From NCBI GenBank assembly GCA_014381925.1, contig JACNKR010000055.1, forward strand, positions 1 to 40,000: 40,000 bases of DNA, read 5' to 3'. This DNA is from Fidelibacterota bacterium. Its GTDB lineage: Bacteria > Fidelibacterota > Marinisomatia > SCGC-AAA003-L08 > GCA-2689995. The position numbers and the translations under genes were made by a program. Positions 5,675-13,961 of this stretch are shown piece after piece (within the stretch, counting starts at the first letter, position 1; each line of letters opens with the position of its first letter). The notes beneath the pieces are model-generated. The model was given only the letters and a program-made list of their open reading frames with translations, had not been told where the DNA came from and did no database searches.

Positions 5675-7966
5675 ATGACTCGGGTAAAATCAATTAAACC
5701 TTTACTTTTACTTTTTTTATTTTCCACCGTATTTAGCCAATCATTTACAGGAATAGTTTTAGATAAAGAAAGCAAAGAACCTATTTATTATGCACAAGTG
5801 TATTTTGTGGATTTAAAAACAGGAACAACCACTGATAAAGATGGAATTTTCAAAATTGAGCATTTCAATCAAAATAATATTCATCTACAAATAAGTTTTG
5901 TTGGGTACAACATCATTGATGAAATCGTAAATTTCAATATTGAAAACGAAAAAATGTTTTATCTGAAACAAGGGCATTTAGATTTAGAAGAATTTGTGGT
6001 TTCTGCACCAATGGGCAGATTGCAAGGAGAAAATATTGTAAATATTGAGCATAAAATAATCACCGAATTACGACAAACATCACCGTCAACATTAGCGGAA
6101 GCCATTAGTAATATTCCTGGAGTAGAACAAACCACAACAGGAGCAGGAATTGGAAAACCTGTCATTAGAGGGTTATCAGGAAATAGAATTGTTACGTATG
6201 CTCAAGGTATTAGAATTGAAAATCAGCAATGGGGAGACGAACATGGTTTGGGAGTTGGAGAAGTAGGAATTGAAAGTGTAGAAGTAATAAAGGGACCGGC
6301 GTCACTGCTTTATGGTTCTGACGCTTTGGGTGGTGTGCTCTATTTTATTGATGAACGGTTTGCAAGTCATAATACGGTTGATGGGTTTGCTCAAACAAAA
6401 TTCCTTTCAAATACATTTGGTTCTATAAATAATATGGGCTTAAAAATTCATCAAGGCAATTTGAAATTTAATCTGTTTGGGGCGTATTCTACTCGAGCAG
6501 ATTATCAAGTGCCATCTTTTAAAAGAGTATTTAATACACGATTTGATGAAAAAAATATTAAAAGTTCATTTGGATTTAATACTAAAAATTGGATTGCGAA
6601 TATACGGTACAGTTTTCTTAAAAATAATTATGGTATAGTTGAAGATGCTGAATATTCTCAATCAACCAAAAAAGATTTCAACCTTCCGTTTCAGACTATT
6701 GATAATCATAATGTGAGTTTTGAAAATATTGTATTCACGGGAAATTCAAAATTGAATTTGACTTTAGGATATACCAATAACTACCGAAAAGAGTTTGAAG
6801 ATGACATTGATCATCACGCATTAGGATTAAAACTAAATACATATACCTATAATTTAAAATGGTATTCGCCAACCTATAAAGACCGCTTTGATTTTATTAT
6901 TGGTTCACAAGGATTGGCACAATCCAACCTAAATAATGGAGAAGAAGTATTAATTCCAGATGCCAACACATCCGATTTTGGCGTTTTTGGTTTAGGAAAC
7001 TTAAAATTTGACAAACTTCAATTTCAAGGCGGAATAAGAGCAGACTTTCGAAATATTGATACTAAAGAGATGCTCATTGATCACCATGAGGAAGAAGATC
7101 ATGTAGGTGATGAAGAGGATCATGTAGGTGATGAAGAGGATATTATCCCTGCACTAAAAAAATCATATCAAGGATTTACATTTTCGGGCGGAGCTGTGTA
7201 TAAACTGAAAAACACAAAATTCAGAGCGAATATTTCAAGTGGTTTTCGAGCACCGAATACAACTGAATTACTTTCAAATGGTGTGCACCACGGAACTAAT
7301 CGTTATATAATAGGAGATGCTAATCTTACCCATGAAAATGCGACTCAAATCGATTTTTCTTTTGACTATCAAGACGAGCATTTGAGTTTTTCGATAAATC
7401 CATTTTATAATACAATTCAAAATTATATCTTTCTTTCGCCAACAATTGTTGAAATAGACAGCAGTCCTGTGTTTGAATATTTACAAACAAACGCATTTTT
7501 GTATGGTGGCGAGATAAGTTTTCATTATCATCCTCACAAAATTCATTGGCTTCATTTAGAAAGTAACCTTTCAACTGTTATTGCAGAAGACGAAAATGGA
7601 AAGTCACTACCATTAATCCCACAAACAAAATTAAATTCTATAGTAAGTGCTGAACTTTCAAACAAAGGGAGAGTACGGTTAAAAAATGTATTTGTACAGC
7701 ATTTATATAAATTCAAACAAAATAGAATTGGATTTTTTGAAACGGAAACAAATGATTATAATTTAATAAATATTGGATTTAATATTGAAATACCGACAAA
7801 AAATGACCCGATAGAAGTTACTACAGGAATTAATAATTTATTTAACACAAAATATATTGACCACCTTTCACGATTTAAATCATTAGAAATAGCAAATCAG
7901 GGAATAAATTATTATATAGGAATAAAAGTAAAGCTTAACAGAAAATTAAAAGAAAAAATGCAATAA
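5675..7966 (+). CDS. TonB-dependent outer-membrane receptor, probably for zinc or another metal
   Basis: Energised outer-membrane importer, 763 residues. A signal peptide (1-21) is followed by a carboxypeptidase-regulatory-like beta domain (about 23-100), a plug domain (about 118-225, with P-V-I-R-G-L-S-G-N-R and G-P-A-S-L-L-Y-G-S-D-A-L-G-G), and a 22-strand-type barrel to the end (S-G-F-R-A-P-N, F-N-T-K-Y). Residues about 468-490 form a loop rich in His, Asp and Glu containing a perfect duplication D-H-V-G-D-E-E. Such loops are known in zinc receptors of the ZnuD kind. Substrate assignment is an inference. The style is that of Bacteroidetes receptors, unlike the second receptor in this window at 30655-33096. 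It stands alone, with no visible partner lipoprotein or ABC importer. Confidence 0.88.
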   Translation: MTRVKSIKPLLLLFLFSTVFSQSFTGIVLDKESKEPIYYAQVYFVDLKTGTTTDKDGIFKIEHFNQNNIHLQISFVGYNIIDEIVNFNIENEKMFYLKQGHLDLEEFVVSAPMGRLQGENIVNIEHKIITELRQTSPSTLAEAISNIPGVEQTTTGAGIGKPVIRGLSGNRIVTYAQGIRIENQQWGDEHGLGVGEVGIESVEVIKGPASLLYGSDALGGVLYFIDERFASHNTVDGFAQTKFLSNTFGSINNMGLKIHQGNLKFNLFGAYSTRADYQVPSFKRVFNTRFDEKNIKSSFGFNTKNWIANIRYSFLKNNYGIVEDAEYSQSTKKDFNLPFQTIDNHNVSFENIVFTGNSKLNLTLGYTNNYRKEFEDDIDHHALGLKLNTYTYNLKWYSPTYKDRFDFIIGSQGLAQSNLNNGEEVLIPDANTSDFGVFGLGNLKFDKLQFQGGIRADFRNIDTKEMLIDHHEEEDHVGDEEDHVGDEEDIIPALKKSYQGFTFSGGAVYKLKNTKFRANISSGFRAPNTTELLSNGVHHGTNRYIIGDANLTHENATQIDFSFDYQDEHLSFSINPFYNTIQNYIFLSPTIVEIDSSPVFEYLQTNAFLYGGEISFHYHPHKIHWLHLESNLSTVIAEDENGKSLPLIPQTKLNSIVSAELSNKGRVRLKNVFVQHLYKFKQNRIGFFETETNDYNLINIGFNIEIPTKNDPIEVTTGINNLFNTKYIDHLSRFKSLEIANQGINYYIGIKVKLNRKLKEKMQ
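7097..7138 (+). repeat. Perfect 21-bp tandem duplication inside the receptor gene
   Basis: Two identical copies of a 21-base unit beginning GATCATGTAGG encode D-H-V-G-D-E-E twice in a putative metal-binding extracellular loop. Exact identity at third codon positions shows a recent duplication. Being a multiple of three, changes in copy number would lengthen or shorten the loop without breaking the frame. Confidence 0.9.
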
Positions 7967-8038
7967 CTCAGTGTATAGTTAATAGCGATATTATGATAAA
8001 ATTCAACATTTATTTATGATAAACTCCGGAGAGGTGAT

Positions 8039-8083
8039 ATGTCCGTAATAAAATTTAATAAAAAAATAACTCCATCGGTGTAA
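8039..8083 (+). pseudogene. 14-codon ORF with strong ribosome binding site, possible gene remnant
   Basis: ATG at 8039 is preceded by GGAGAGGTGAT and opens a reading frame M-S-V-I-K-F-N-K-K-I-T-P-S-V ended by TAA at 8081. The N-terminus resembles the start of some small heat-shock (Hsp20) proteins, but this is too short to prove. No continuation in any frame is evident before the convergent dehydrogenase gene. It may be the stump of a gene cut when DNA was inserted or deleted, a leader peptide, or chance. Confidence 0.3.
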
Positions 8084-8150
8084 ACTTAGAAATTAATAAT
8101 TTTAAGTTTTCATCATTTATTTTATTGTCAAAATTTTAAAACAGATAATT

Positions 8151-8996
8151 TTATTTATTGAGCTTCAATTGTTTACCCATAATTTTATCTAATAATCTGT
8201 CGGGTAATAGTCCGGGTAAAATAAAATTCATAAATTTATTTTGAGTAATTACATATCTTGATTTAGGATTTGTAGCATTTATTATTTTAAATATCCGTTT
8301 AGAAATTTCTTTTGCTTCTAATCCATTTTTTCCACGGCTCATTGTAATTTTATAAAATCGTTTTAAACTTTTATTATAATCACTTTTGTTGAAGGGATTA
8401 TTTTTTTCACTGGGTGCTTTATCCCAAATAGCTGTTTTTATTGGTCCAGGTTCAATTAAAATGACATCAATTCCATATAGTAATAATTCTCGTCTTAGTG
8501 CATCAGAATATCCTTCGAGTGCAAATTTAGATGCAGTATAGGGTGCAACAAATGGAAAGGCTCTTTTTCCACTGACAGAACTAATATTAATTATTTTACC
8601 TCTATGATTATTATTTAAATTTGCACCTAATAATTCAATAAAAGCATTCGTCACAGATATTACACCAAATAAATTGACTTCAAATTGATGTCTAAAATCA
8701 TTGGTTTTTAATAAAATTGAAGGACCACCAACAGCAATCCCTGCATTATTAATTAAGCAATCTAAATTTCTTCCATTTAATTTTTCTTTAACCATTTTTA
8801 CAGATTCAGAGATTTCTTTTTCATTTGTTACATCAAATACTAAGGGAATAAAGTTTTTATTATTCTTAAAATTCATTTTTGAGATGTCTTCTATTTTTCG
8901 AACACTTCCAAATACAATAAATCCTTTTTCTAATAAATATTCAGTTGCATCTTTACCAATTCCTGTTGAAATCCCTGTAATTAATACTGCTTTCAT
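8151..8996 (-). CDS. Short-chain dehydrogenase/reductase (SDR)
   Basis: Classical SDR, 281 residues, a cytoplasmic NAD(P)-dependent oxidoreductase of unknown substrate. The Rossmann glycine motif T-G-I-S-T-G-I-G is at 7-14, N-N-A-G at 83-86, the catalytic Ser at 140 (N-I-S-S), and Tyr153 and Lys157 in Y-T-A-S-K. P-G-P-I follows at 183-186. The C-terminal extension (about 200-281) with a basic, hydrophobic end is typical of longer members acting on lipid-like or retinol-like substrates. The start has TTGGAG four bases upstream. It is divergent from the Deg protease gene, sharing a 142-base spacer, and nothing else in its strand neighbourhood indicates a pathway. Confidence 0.88.
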   Translation of the reverse strand: MKAVLITGISTGIGKDATEYLLEKGFIVFGSVRKIEDISKMNFKNNKNFIPLVFDVTNEKEISESVKMVKEKLNGRNLDCLINNAGIAVGGPSILLKTNDFRHQFEVNLFGVISVTNAFIELLGANLNNNHRGKIINISSVSGKRAFPFVAPYTASKFALEGYSDALRRELLLYGIDVILIEPGPIKTAIWDKAPSEKNNPFNKSDYNKSLKRFYKITMSRGKNGLEAKEISKRIFKIINATNPKSRYVITQNKFMNFILPGLLPDRLLDKIMGKQLKLNK

Positions 8997-9138
8997 AATT
9001 CTCCAATTATTGATTTATTTACAGTTGTTATTTTAGTTATAAATCGTATAATTTTTTTATACAATTTTCATTTATTGGAACTTATAAAATTAACCTGCAT
9101 AAAAGTCTTGAAATTAATCAAAATAATAAATAGGACAA

Positions 9139-10512
9139 ATGTTGAAAAAATCAATTTTAATAACAAGTATCATTCTAAATTTCATTTTTGCAATAAATAT
9201 AGCAGAAGAATTAAATAATGTATTCATTTCGGTTGCAGAACAGGGCAAGCCAGCAGTCGTATCAATTATATCAGAAAAAACAGTGACTCAAAAAATACAT
9301 CCATTTTTTCATTCTCCATTTGGACAGGAATTTCCAGAGAGTGAGCGGAGAGGACAATCACTTGGCTCAGGTGTAATTATTGATGCGAGCAAAGGTTATA
9401 TTTTGACTAATAATCATGTAATTGAAAATGCGGATGAAATAAAAGTAAAATTATTAGATAAACGAGAAGTTGAGGCACAGGTAATAGGTACAGATCCACT
9501 CTCCGATGTTGCAATTATACAAATTACATCAGATGGACTTACACAGGCAATTATTGGTGATTCCGAAAAATTAAATGTAGGTGAATGGGTTATGGCAATT
9601 GGAAGTCCATTTGGTTTGCATTTAAATCATTCTGTAACAAAAGGAATTATTGGGGCTATTGGAAGGAATGATGTGATTTCTAGATTAAATTATGAAGATT
9701 TTATTCAGCATGATGCCGCAATAAATCCAGGGAATTCAGGAGGTGCATTATATAATTTGTACGGAGAGTTAATCGGAATAAATACGGCAATTGCAACGGG
9801 TGGAATGTCAAATTCAAATGCGGGAATTGGATTTGCAATCCCAATTAATCAAGCAATGAGAGTTGTGGAGGATTTAATTTCAACGGGGTCCGTGATTCGA
9901 GGTTGGTTAGGAGTTTCAATACAGGATATTGATAAAAATTTAGCAAAAGCAATGGGGATTGGAATTTTAGATGGTGCAATAATTTCTCAGGTTTTGAATA
10001 ATAGTCCTGCAGATGAAAGTGGAATATTAGATCAAGATATTGTTATTGCAATAAATGAAAAAGAAGTGTCAAATTCATCTCAAATAAAAAATATGGTTTC
10101 AAGTTTTCGTCCTGGTGAAAATGTAAAATTTAAAATCCTTAGAGAAAATGAAGAAATAATAATTAAAGTAGTTTTGGGTGAGAGACCATCAGAAGAAGAC
10201 TTGGCAGAAGTATATAAAACGGGAAATTCATATTATGATATTTTAGGGTTAATGGTAGTAGAAGTAAGCTCTGAATTTGCTAAGGAAAAAAATATTGATG
10301 TTAATGATGGTGTCGTCGTAAAAAAAGTAAAAGAAAATTCATCTTCCTCCAATGAAATTAAATCTGGGGATGTAATTTCAAAAATTGGGAGAAAAAAAGT
10401 AACCTCCATTAATGATTATCATTCATTATTAAAGCAATATGAAAAAGGTGATTCAGTTTTATTACTGGTTAAAAGAAATGGCTCATCTCGTTTTGTCGCA
10501 TTAGAAATTTGA
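9139..10512 (+). CDS. Deg/HtrA-family periplasmic serine protease
   Basis: Envelope quality-control protease or chaperone, 457 residues. Signal peptide 1-22. The trypsin-like domain has His93 (N-N-H-V-I-E-N-A), Asp123 (L-S-D-V-A-I-I) and Ser200 (G-N-S-G-G-A-L). The first PDZ domain is about 255-347 (G-W-L-G-V-S-I-Q) and a second about 365-457 (D-I-L-G-L-M-V-V-E-V), so the layout is that of DegP/DegQ. A His/Pro/Phe-rich stretch after residue 50 corresponds to the flexible LA-loop region. No other gene is co-transcribed with obvious functional relation; parA follows after 74 bases that contain a small palindrome. Confidence 0.93.
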   Translation: MLKKSILITSIILNFIFAINIAEELNNVFISVAEQGKPAVVSIISEKTVTQKIHPFFHSPFGQEFPESERRGQSLGSGVIIDASKGYILTNNHVIENADEIKVKLLDKREVEAQVIGTDPLSDVAIIQITSDGLTQAIIGDSEKLNVGEWVMAIGSPFGLHLNHSVTKGIIGAIGRNDVISRLNYEDFIQHDAAINPGNSGGALYNLYGELIGINTAIATGGMSNSNAGIGFAIPINQAMRVVEDLISTGSVIRGWLGVSIQDIDKNLAKAMGIGILDGAIISQVLNNSPADESGILDQDIVIAINEKEVSNSSQIKNMVSSFRPGENVKFKILRENEEIIIKVVLGERPSEEDLAEVYKTGNSYYDILGLMVVEVSSEFAKEKNIDVNDGVVVKKVKENSSSSNEIKSGDVISKIGRKKVTSINDYHSLLKQYEKGDSVLLLVKRNGSSRFVALEI

Positions 10513-10563
10513 TAAATTAATTCTTAAAAGATAATTTTATAATCTTTGAATAGGATAATTCCT

Positions 10564-10583
10564 TAGGGTAAATTTTCACCCTA
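10564..10583 (+). promoter_or_regulatory. 20-bp imperfect palindrome directly in front of parA
   Basis: TAGGGTAAATTTTCACCCTA is symmetrical except for one base pair and ends three bases before the parA ATG. It occupies the place where the Shine-Dalgarno sequence should be, and no clear Shine-Dalgarno is seen. It could be an operator (par operons are often self-regulated) or an RNA hairpin limiting translation. Neither role is demonstrated. Confidence 0.4.
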
Positions 10584-10586
10584 TAT

Positions 10587-11363
10587 ATGGCTAATTTTTT
10601 AGGTAAAACAATCGCAATTGCCAATCAAAAAGGTGGTGTTGGCAAAACCACAACAACAGTAAATCTTGCTGCATATCTTGCCGTAACAGAAGTTCCTGTT
10701 TTATTAATCGATATGGACCCCCAAGCAAATGCCACAACTGGTGTCGGAATAGAAACGGGTTCCTATGAAAAATCAGTCTATGATGTTTTAATTGGTGAAT
10801 CTACAATCAATAAATGTGTAATAGATACAAAACTTGAATATTTAAAAGTATTACCTTCAAGTCCACAATTAGTGGGTGCTGAAATTGAACTTGTAAATAT
10901 GTTCTCCCGTGAAGCAATGCTGAGGAATGCAATTAAAGAGGTGGCAAATGATTATGAATTTATATTAATTGATAGTCCGCCGTCATTAGGATTGCTAACA
11001 GTGAATGTATTAACCGCCGCTGATTCTATTCTTATTCCTATTCAATGTGAATATTATGCATTAGAAGGTCTATCACAATTATTAAATACCATTCGATTAG
11101 TTCAAAAACATTTGAATAAAGAATTAATAATTGAAGGAATCTTAATTACGATGTATGATAATCGTCTCAATTTGTCAAAACAAGTGGTGCAGGAAGTGAA
11201 AGATTATTTTGGAGAAAAAGTCTATAATACATTTATAAAAAGAAATGTAAGATTAGGTGAAGCTCCAAGTCATGGTAAGCCAATTTTATTATATGATGCA
11301 TCCTGTAATGGTGCACAAAATTATATGAATCTTGCAACGGAGGTTTTAAATCAGAATGAATAA
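10587..11363 (+). CDS. parA: Chromosome-partitioning ATPase ParA (Soj)
   Basis: P-loop ATPase that forms nucleoid-bound dimers and positions ParB-parS complexes during chromosome segregation. The 258 residues carry the deviant Walker A K-G-G-V-G-K-T-T (15-22) with its signature first Lys, Walker A' D-M-D-P-Q-A-N (42-48), and Walker B-like I-D-S-P-P-S-L-G (about 118-125). The short N-terminus without a helix-turn-helix is the chromosomal Soj type, not the plasmid type. It overlaps parB by 8 bases, so the two are co-translated. Confidence 0.95.
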   Translation: MANFLGKTIAIANQKGGVGKTTTTVNLAAYLAVTEVPVLLIDMDPQANATTGVGIETGSYEKSVYDVLIGESTINKCVIDTKLEYLKVLPSSPQLVGAEIELVNMFSREAMLRNAIKEVANDYEFILIDSPPSLGLLTVNVLTAADSILIPIQCEYYALEGLSQLLNTIRLVQKHLNKELIIEGILITMYDNRLNLSKQVVQEVKDYFGEKVYNTFIKRNVRLGEAPSHGKPILLYDASCNGAQNYMNLATEVLNQNE

Positions 11364-12237
11364 ATCATTAGGAAAGGGGCTTCAAGCACTAATTAAATCT
11401 CAATCTTCAATTGTTGAGAATGCATTAGAAGATGGAATTGACATAAATTTAATTATTCCAAATCGCCATCAACCCAGGCAGGTATTCACTGAAGATGGAC
11501 TAACTGATTTAACAAATTCAATTATAGAAAAAGGTGTTCTTCAACCAATTACAGTTAGAGAAGTCAAAGATGGTAAATTTGAATTAATTGCAGGTGAAAG
11601 AAGATATAGAGCATCTAAAAATGCAGGGTTAAAGAAATTACCTGCATATATTTTGGATGTGAAAAGTGATTCAGATATGTTGGAATTGGCATTGATTGAA
11701 AATATTCAGCGAGAAGATTTAAATCCGCTGGAAGAAGCAGAGGGCTATTTACTATTAGTTGAAAAATATAATTTAACACAAGAAGAGATTGCGAAAAAAG
11801 TAGGGAAAAGTCGTCCCTTAATTACAAACAGAATGAGATTATTAAAGTTACCACATGAAATTCGATACGCACTTAAAAATGGTTTAATTTCAAAAAAACA
11901 TGCTGAATTACTTGCGGGATTATCAACGAATGGTCAAATGATAGGCGTATTTCAAAAAATTACAAGAGATGGATTAAGTGTAAGAAAAACAGAAGAATTA
12001 GTCCGAAGTTTACACGAAGTAAAAAAATCAATTAAAAATAATAAAATGAGTTCTACTAAAATAAATAATCAAAATACGAAATTTGAATCTCAATTATGTT
12101 CGGTATTAGGTACAAAAGTTTCGATGAGAAATAAAGGTCATCGTGGAAGTGGTAAGGGGCAAATCGTAATTGACTATTTTTCACACGAAGATTTTGAACG
12201 AATTTTTGAATTATTAACTGAAATTGAAACAAATTAA
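11356..12237 (+). CDS. parB: Chromosome-partitioning protein ParB (Spo0J)
   Basis: Centromere-binding CTPase of 293 residues that loads at parS sites and is moved by ParA. The N-terminal ParB/Srx domain has the CTP-binding motif G-E-R-R-Y-R-A (80-86) and the [10 protein letters not shown] box (115-124). A helix-turn-helix follows (about 141-165, [13 protein letters not shown]), then a Lys/Asn-rich linker (210-235) and a C-terminal dimerisation domain. I could not find a parS-like 16-mer in this window. The gene starts within the end of parA. Confidence 0.95.
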   Translation: MNKSLGKGLQALIKSQSSIVENALEDGIDINLIIPNRHQPRQVFTEDGLTDLTNSIIEKGVLQPITVREVKDGKFELIAGERRYRASKNAGLKKLPAYILDVKSDSDMLELALIENIQREDLNPLEEAEGYLLLVEKYNLTQEEIAKKVGKSRPLITNRMRLLKLPHEIRYALKNGLISKKHAELLAGLSTNGQMIGVFQKITRDGLSVRKTEELVRSLHEVKKSIKNNKMSSTKINNQNTKFESQLCSVLGTKVSMRNKGHRGSGKGQIVIDYFSHEDFERIFELLTEIETN

Positions 12238-12254
12238 TTTTTAGATTAAATTGT

Positions 12255-12275
12255 TTGTATTGAAATTAAATACAA
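12255..12275 (+). promoter_or_regulatory. Inverted repeat between parB and the M23 peptidase gene
   Basis: TTGTATT (12255-12261) and AATACAA (12269-12275) are exact complements separated by seven bases, 26 bases before the GTG start of the next gene. TACAAT (12271-12276) resembles a -10 box. It may be a promoter with an operator, or a weak hairpin separating parAB expression from downstream genes. The evidence is limited to the symmetry. Confidence 0.3.
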
Positions 12276-12301
12276 TCTTAAATTTTCAGGCTCGGAACTA
12301 A

Positions 12302-13003
12302 GTGAAAGATCGACAATTCACGCTTTGGTTTTTATCTGAAAATGATGGGAAACAACGATCTTTTCAGTTTTCGAAGTTTTTCCTGACATTTATATTGATT
12401 TTTGGCATAATTATTTTCTTACTTGCAACCTTTGGGTTTTGGCAAGTGCTGAGTCAGGAAAGCCTATTACAAGAGTTAAATAAACTCAATAAATACAAAG
12501 ATCGAACAGATGTTTTGTTAAATGAGTTAAATGCTGAAAAACTTGTGATGGAAGAAAATCTTGAAAACTCAATTCGTAGTTTTTTTTCAGATGATGGTGA
12601 GGTATTACCAATTAATCCACCTGTAAATGGTATTGTTACAAAAGGGATTGAAAAAAACGGAAAAAAAATAATTCATAGTGGGATTGATATAGCTGCAGAA
12701 TTTGGTGCTAAAATTATTTCGCCATTAGATGGATTTGTAGTGTTTTCAGGTGTAAGTGAAAAATTTGAAAATTTAGTTGTTATTTCTCATACTCATGGTG
12801 TTTATTCACTATATGGACACAATAAAGAAAATCTTGTAAATGAAAGAGATTTTGTTCGTTCAGGACAAAAAATTGCAACGGTAGGTAAATCTGAAAATTC
12901 AGAAGGACCTCACTTGCATTTTGAGATGTGGAAAAATGATGAGATTTTAGATCCAAGAAATTTTATAGAATTATATAAGACAAGAGATGTTTCAATCAAA
13001 TAA
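12302..13003 (+). CDS. Membrane-anchored M23-family peptidase (LytM/peptidoglycan hydrolase type)
   Basis: A 233-residue inner-membrane protein with a single transmembrane helix (about 28-50), a short coiled coil (54-92) and a periplasmic LytM/M23 domain (about 104-222). Zinc ligands are visible: H125-x-G-x-D129 and H204-L-H206 in G-P-H-L-H-F-E-M-W. With both zinc motifs intact it should be an active endopeptidase on peptidoglycan cross-links. The start is GTG at 12302. It overlaps the bactofilin gene by 17 bases, a pairing known in other bacteria where bactofilin scaffolds localise M23 hydrolases for cell shape. Confidence 0.9.
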   Translation: MKDRQFTLWFLSENDGKQRSFQFSKFFLTFILIFGIIIFLLATFGFWQVLSQESLLQELNKLNKYKDRTDVLLNELNAEKLVMEENLENSIRSFFSDDGEVLPINPPVNGIVTKGIEKNGKKIIHSGIDIAAEFGAKIISPLDGFVVFSGVSEKFENLVVISHTHGVYSLYGHNKENLVNERDFVRSGQKIATVGKSENSEGPHLHFEMWKNDEILDPRNFIELYKTRDVSIK

Positions 13004-13379
13004 ACCAAGTAAATCATCAAGCTCAATTTTAAGTGCAGATGTAGAAGTATATGGAGACTTAAAAGTTTCTGGAAGTATGCTAATTTATGGAAAAGTATTT
13101 GGTTCTGTAGAATCGAAAGGTTCAATAAGAACAGGAAAAAACTCTTTTATTAAAGGTGATGTGAAAGCGGTTGAAGCCGTGATTAATGGTAATGTTGAAG
13201 GTGATGTTGTTGTTAATGAAAAAGTAACTTTAGGGCCTCATTCACATTTAATGGGAAATTTAACAGCGGGTATTTTAGTTATTCAGGAAGGTGCTCGGTT
13301 TGATGGACTTTGTAATATGGTTAAAAGTCCAGGAAGTAAAACAAAACCACTTGTAAAGCAAAATCAATCAGAAGGATAA
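12987..13379 (+). CDS. Bactofilin (polymer-forming cytoskeletal protein)
   Basis: A 130-residue protein with the bactofilin (DUF583) beta-helix: repeated six-residue turns such as V-Y-G-D-L-K-V-S-G, I-Y-G-K-V-F-G, I-K-G-D-V-K-A and V-E-G-D-V-V-V between residues 18 and 108, flanked by short disordered ends. Such proteins self-assemble into filaments without nucleotide at the membrane. Overlap with the M23 peptidase gene supports a joint role in envelope shaping. The first 16 residues are Ser/Lys-rich, as usual for the membrane-targeting tail. Confidence 0.9.
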   Translation: MFQSNKPSKSSSSILSADVEVYGDLKVSGSMLIYGKVFGSVESKGSIRTGKNSFIKGDVKAVEAVINGNVEGDVVVNEKVTLGPHSHLMGNLTAGILVIQEGARFDGLCNMVKSPGSKTKPLVKQNQSEG

Positions 13380-13404
13380 AAAACAATTTGAACAAAATGC
13401 ATGG

Positions 13405-13581
13405 ATGAGGTTTTCTGGTGCAGGAATTCAAATGGTTTTAGTAATGATGATTTGTTGGTGGTTTGGTGAGAGAATAGAATTGAAAGGGTGGGTTAATCCA
13501 CCCTGGGGTCAACTTATAGGAATCATGTTTGGCGTTTTTGCATCAATTTATCATTTAATTAAATCAGTAAGTAAATTTTGA
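13405..13581 (+). CDS. AtpZ-like small membrane protein of the ATP synthase operon
   Basis: The frame is open from 13357 to the TGA at 13579-13581 and encodes two hydrophobic helices joined by a short polar turn: G-I-Q-M-V-L-V-M-M-I-C-W-W-F-G near the start, then G-Q-L-I-G-I-M-F-G-V-F-A-S-I-Y-H. This is the arrangement of AtpZ/AtpI-type proteins (F0F1-ATPase-associated, proposed Mg2+/Ca2+ transport or assembly). The only in-frame ATG is at 13405 (58 residues). The preceding codons (K-K-Q-F-E-Q-N-A-W) look like genuine family sequence, so a non-standard start such as ATC at 13363 is possible. Its stop overlaps the TTG start of the next gene (TTGA). Confidence 0.7.
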   Translation: MRFSGAGIQMVLVMMICWWFGERIELKGWVNPPWGQLIGIMFGVFASIYHLIKSVSKF

Positions 13582-13961
13582 AACCATTTTTTAAAACATT
13601 ATTGCTGGAAACTATTATAATCGCAATTGTAGGTTTTTTTCCTTATTTGTCATGGGGAACTGCATATAAGTTAGAAATTTTAAGTGCTTTTTTATTAAGC
13701 CTTGTTAATGCGATGGTAGGCTATATTTTGGTTTTACAATTTCATGGTTCTGATAATGCAACTTTTTATAAAAATGTATATGGTGGAATGTTAGTTCGAA
13801 TGGTATTTATTTTAGGTTTTTCATTATATATGACTCAAACAGGTATATTACAAACTATACCATTTTTTATGTCTTTAATGATTTTTTATGTTATACATCA
13901 ATGGACAGAAATTTCAAGTTGGTTAAAAGTATTACCCGGAAGAAAGGTGCAAGTTAGTTGA
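13578..13961 (+). CDS. AtpI-like integral membrane protein
   Basis: A 127-residue hydrophobic protein with about four predicted membrane helices (8-27, 33-53, 70-87, 92-110), located directly before atpB. Position and topology match AtpI-like proteins that assist assembly of the c-ring; sequence similarity alone is weak. The start is TTG at 13578, overlapping the TGA of the upstream gene, and its own TGA overlaps the TTG start of atpB. This chain of TTGA junctions implies translational coupling from AtpZ to subunit a. Confidence 0.65.
   Translation: MKPFFKTLLLETIIIAIVGFFPYLSWGTAYKLEILSAFLLSLVNAMVGYILVLQFHGSDNATFYKNVYGGMLVRMVFILGFSLYMTQTGILQTIPFFMSLMIFYVIHQWTEISSWLKVLPGRKVQVS

Noticed and set aside
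10527..10547. AAAGAT/ATCTTT dyad after the Deg gene as a terminator
   Set aside because: The stem is short, AT-only apart from two pairs, and has no T run.
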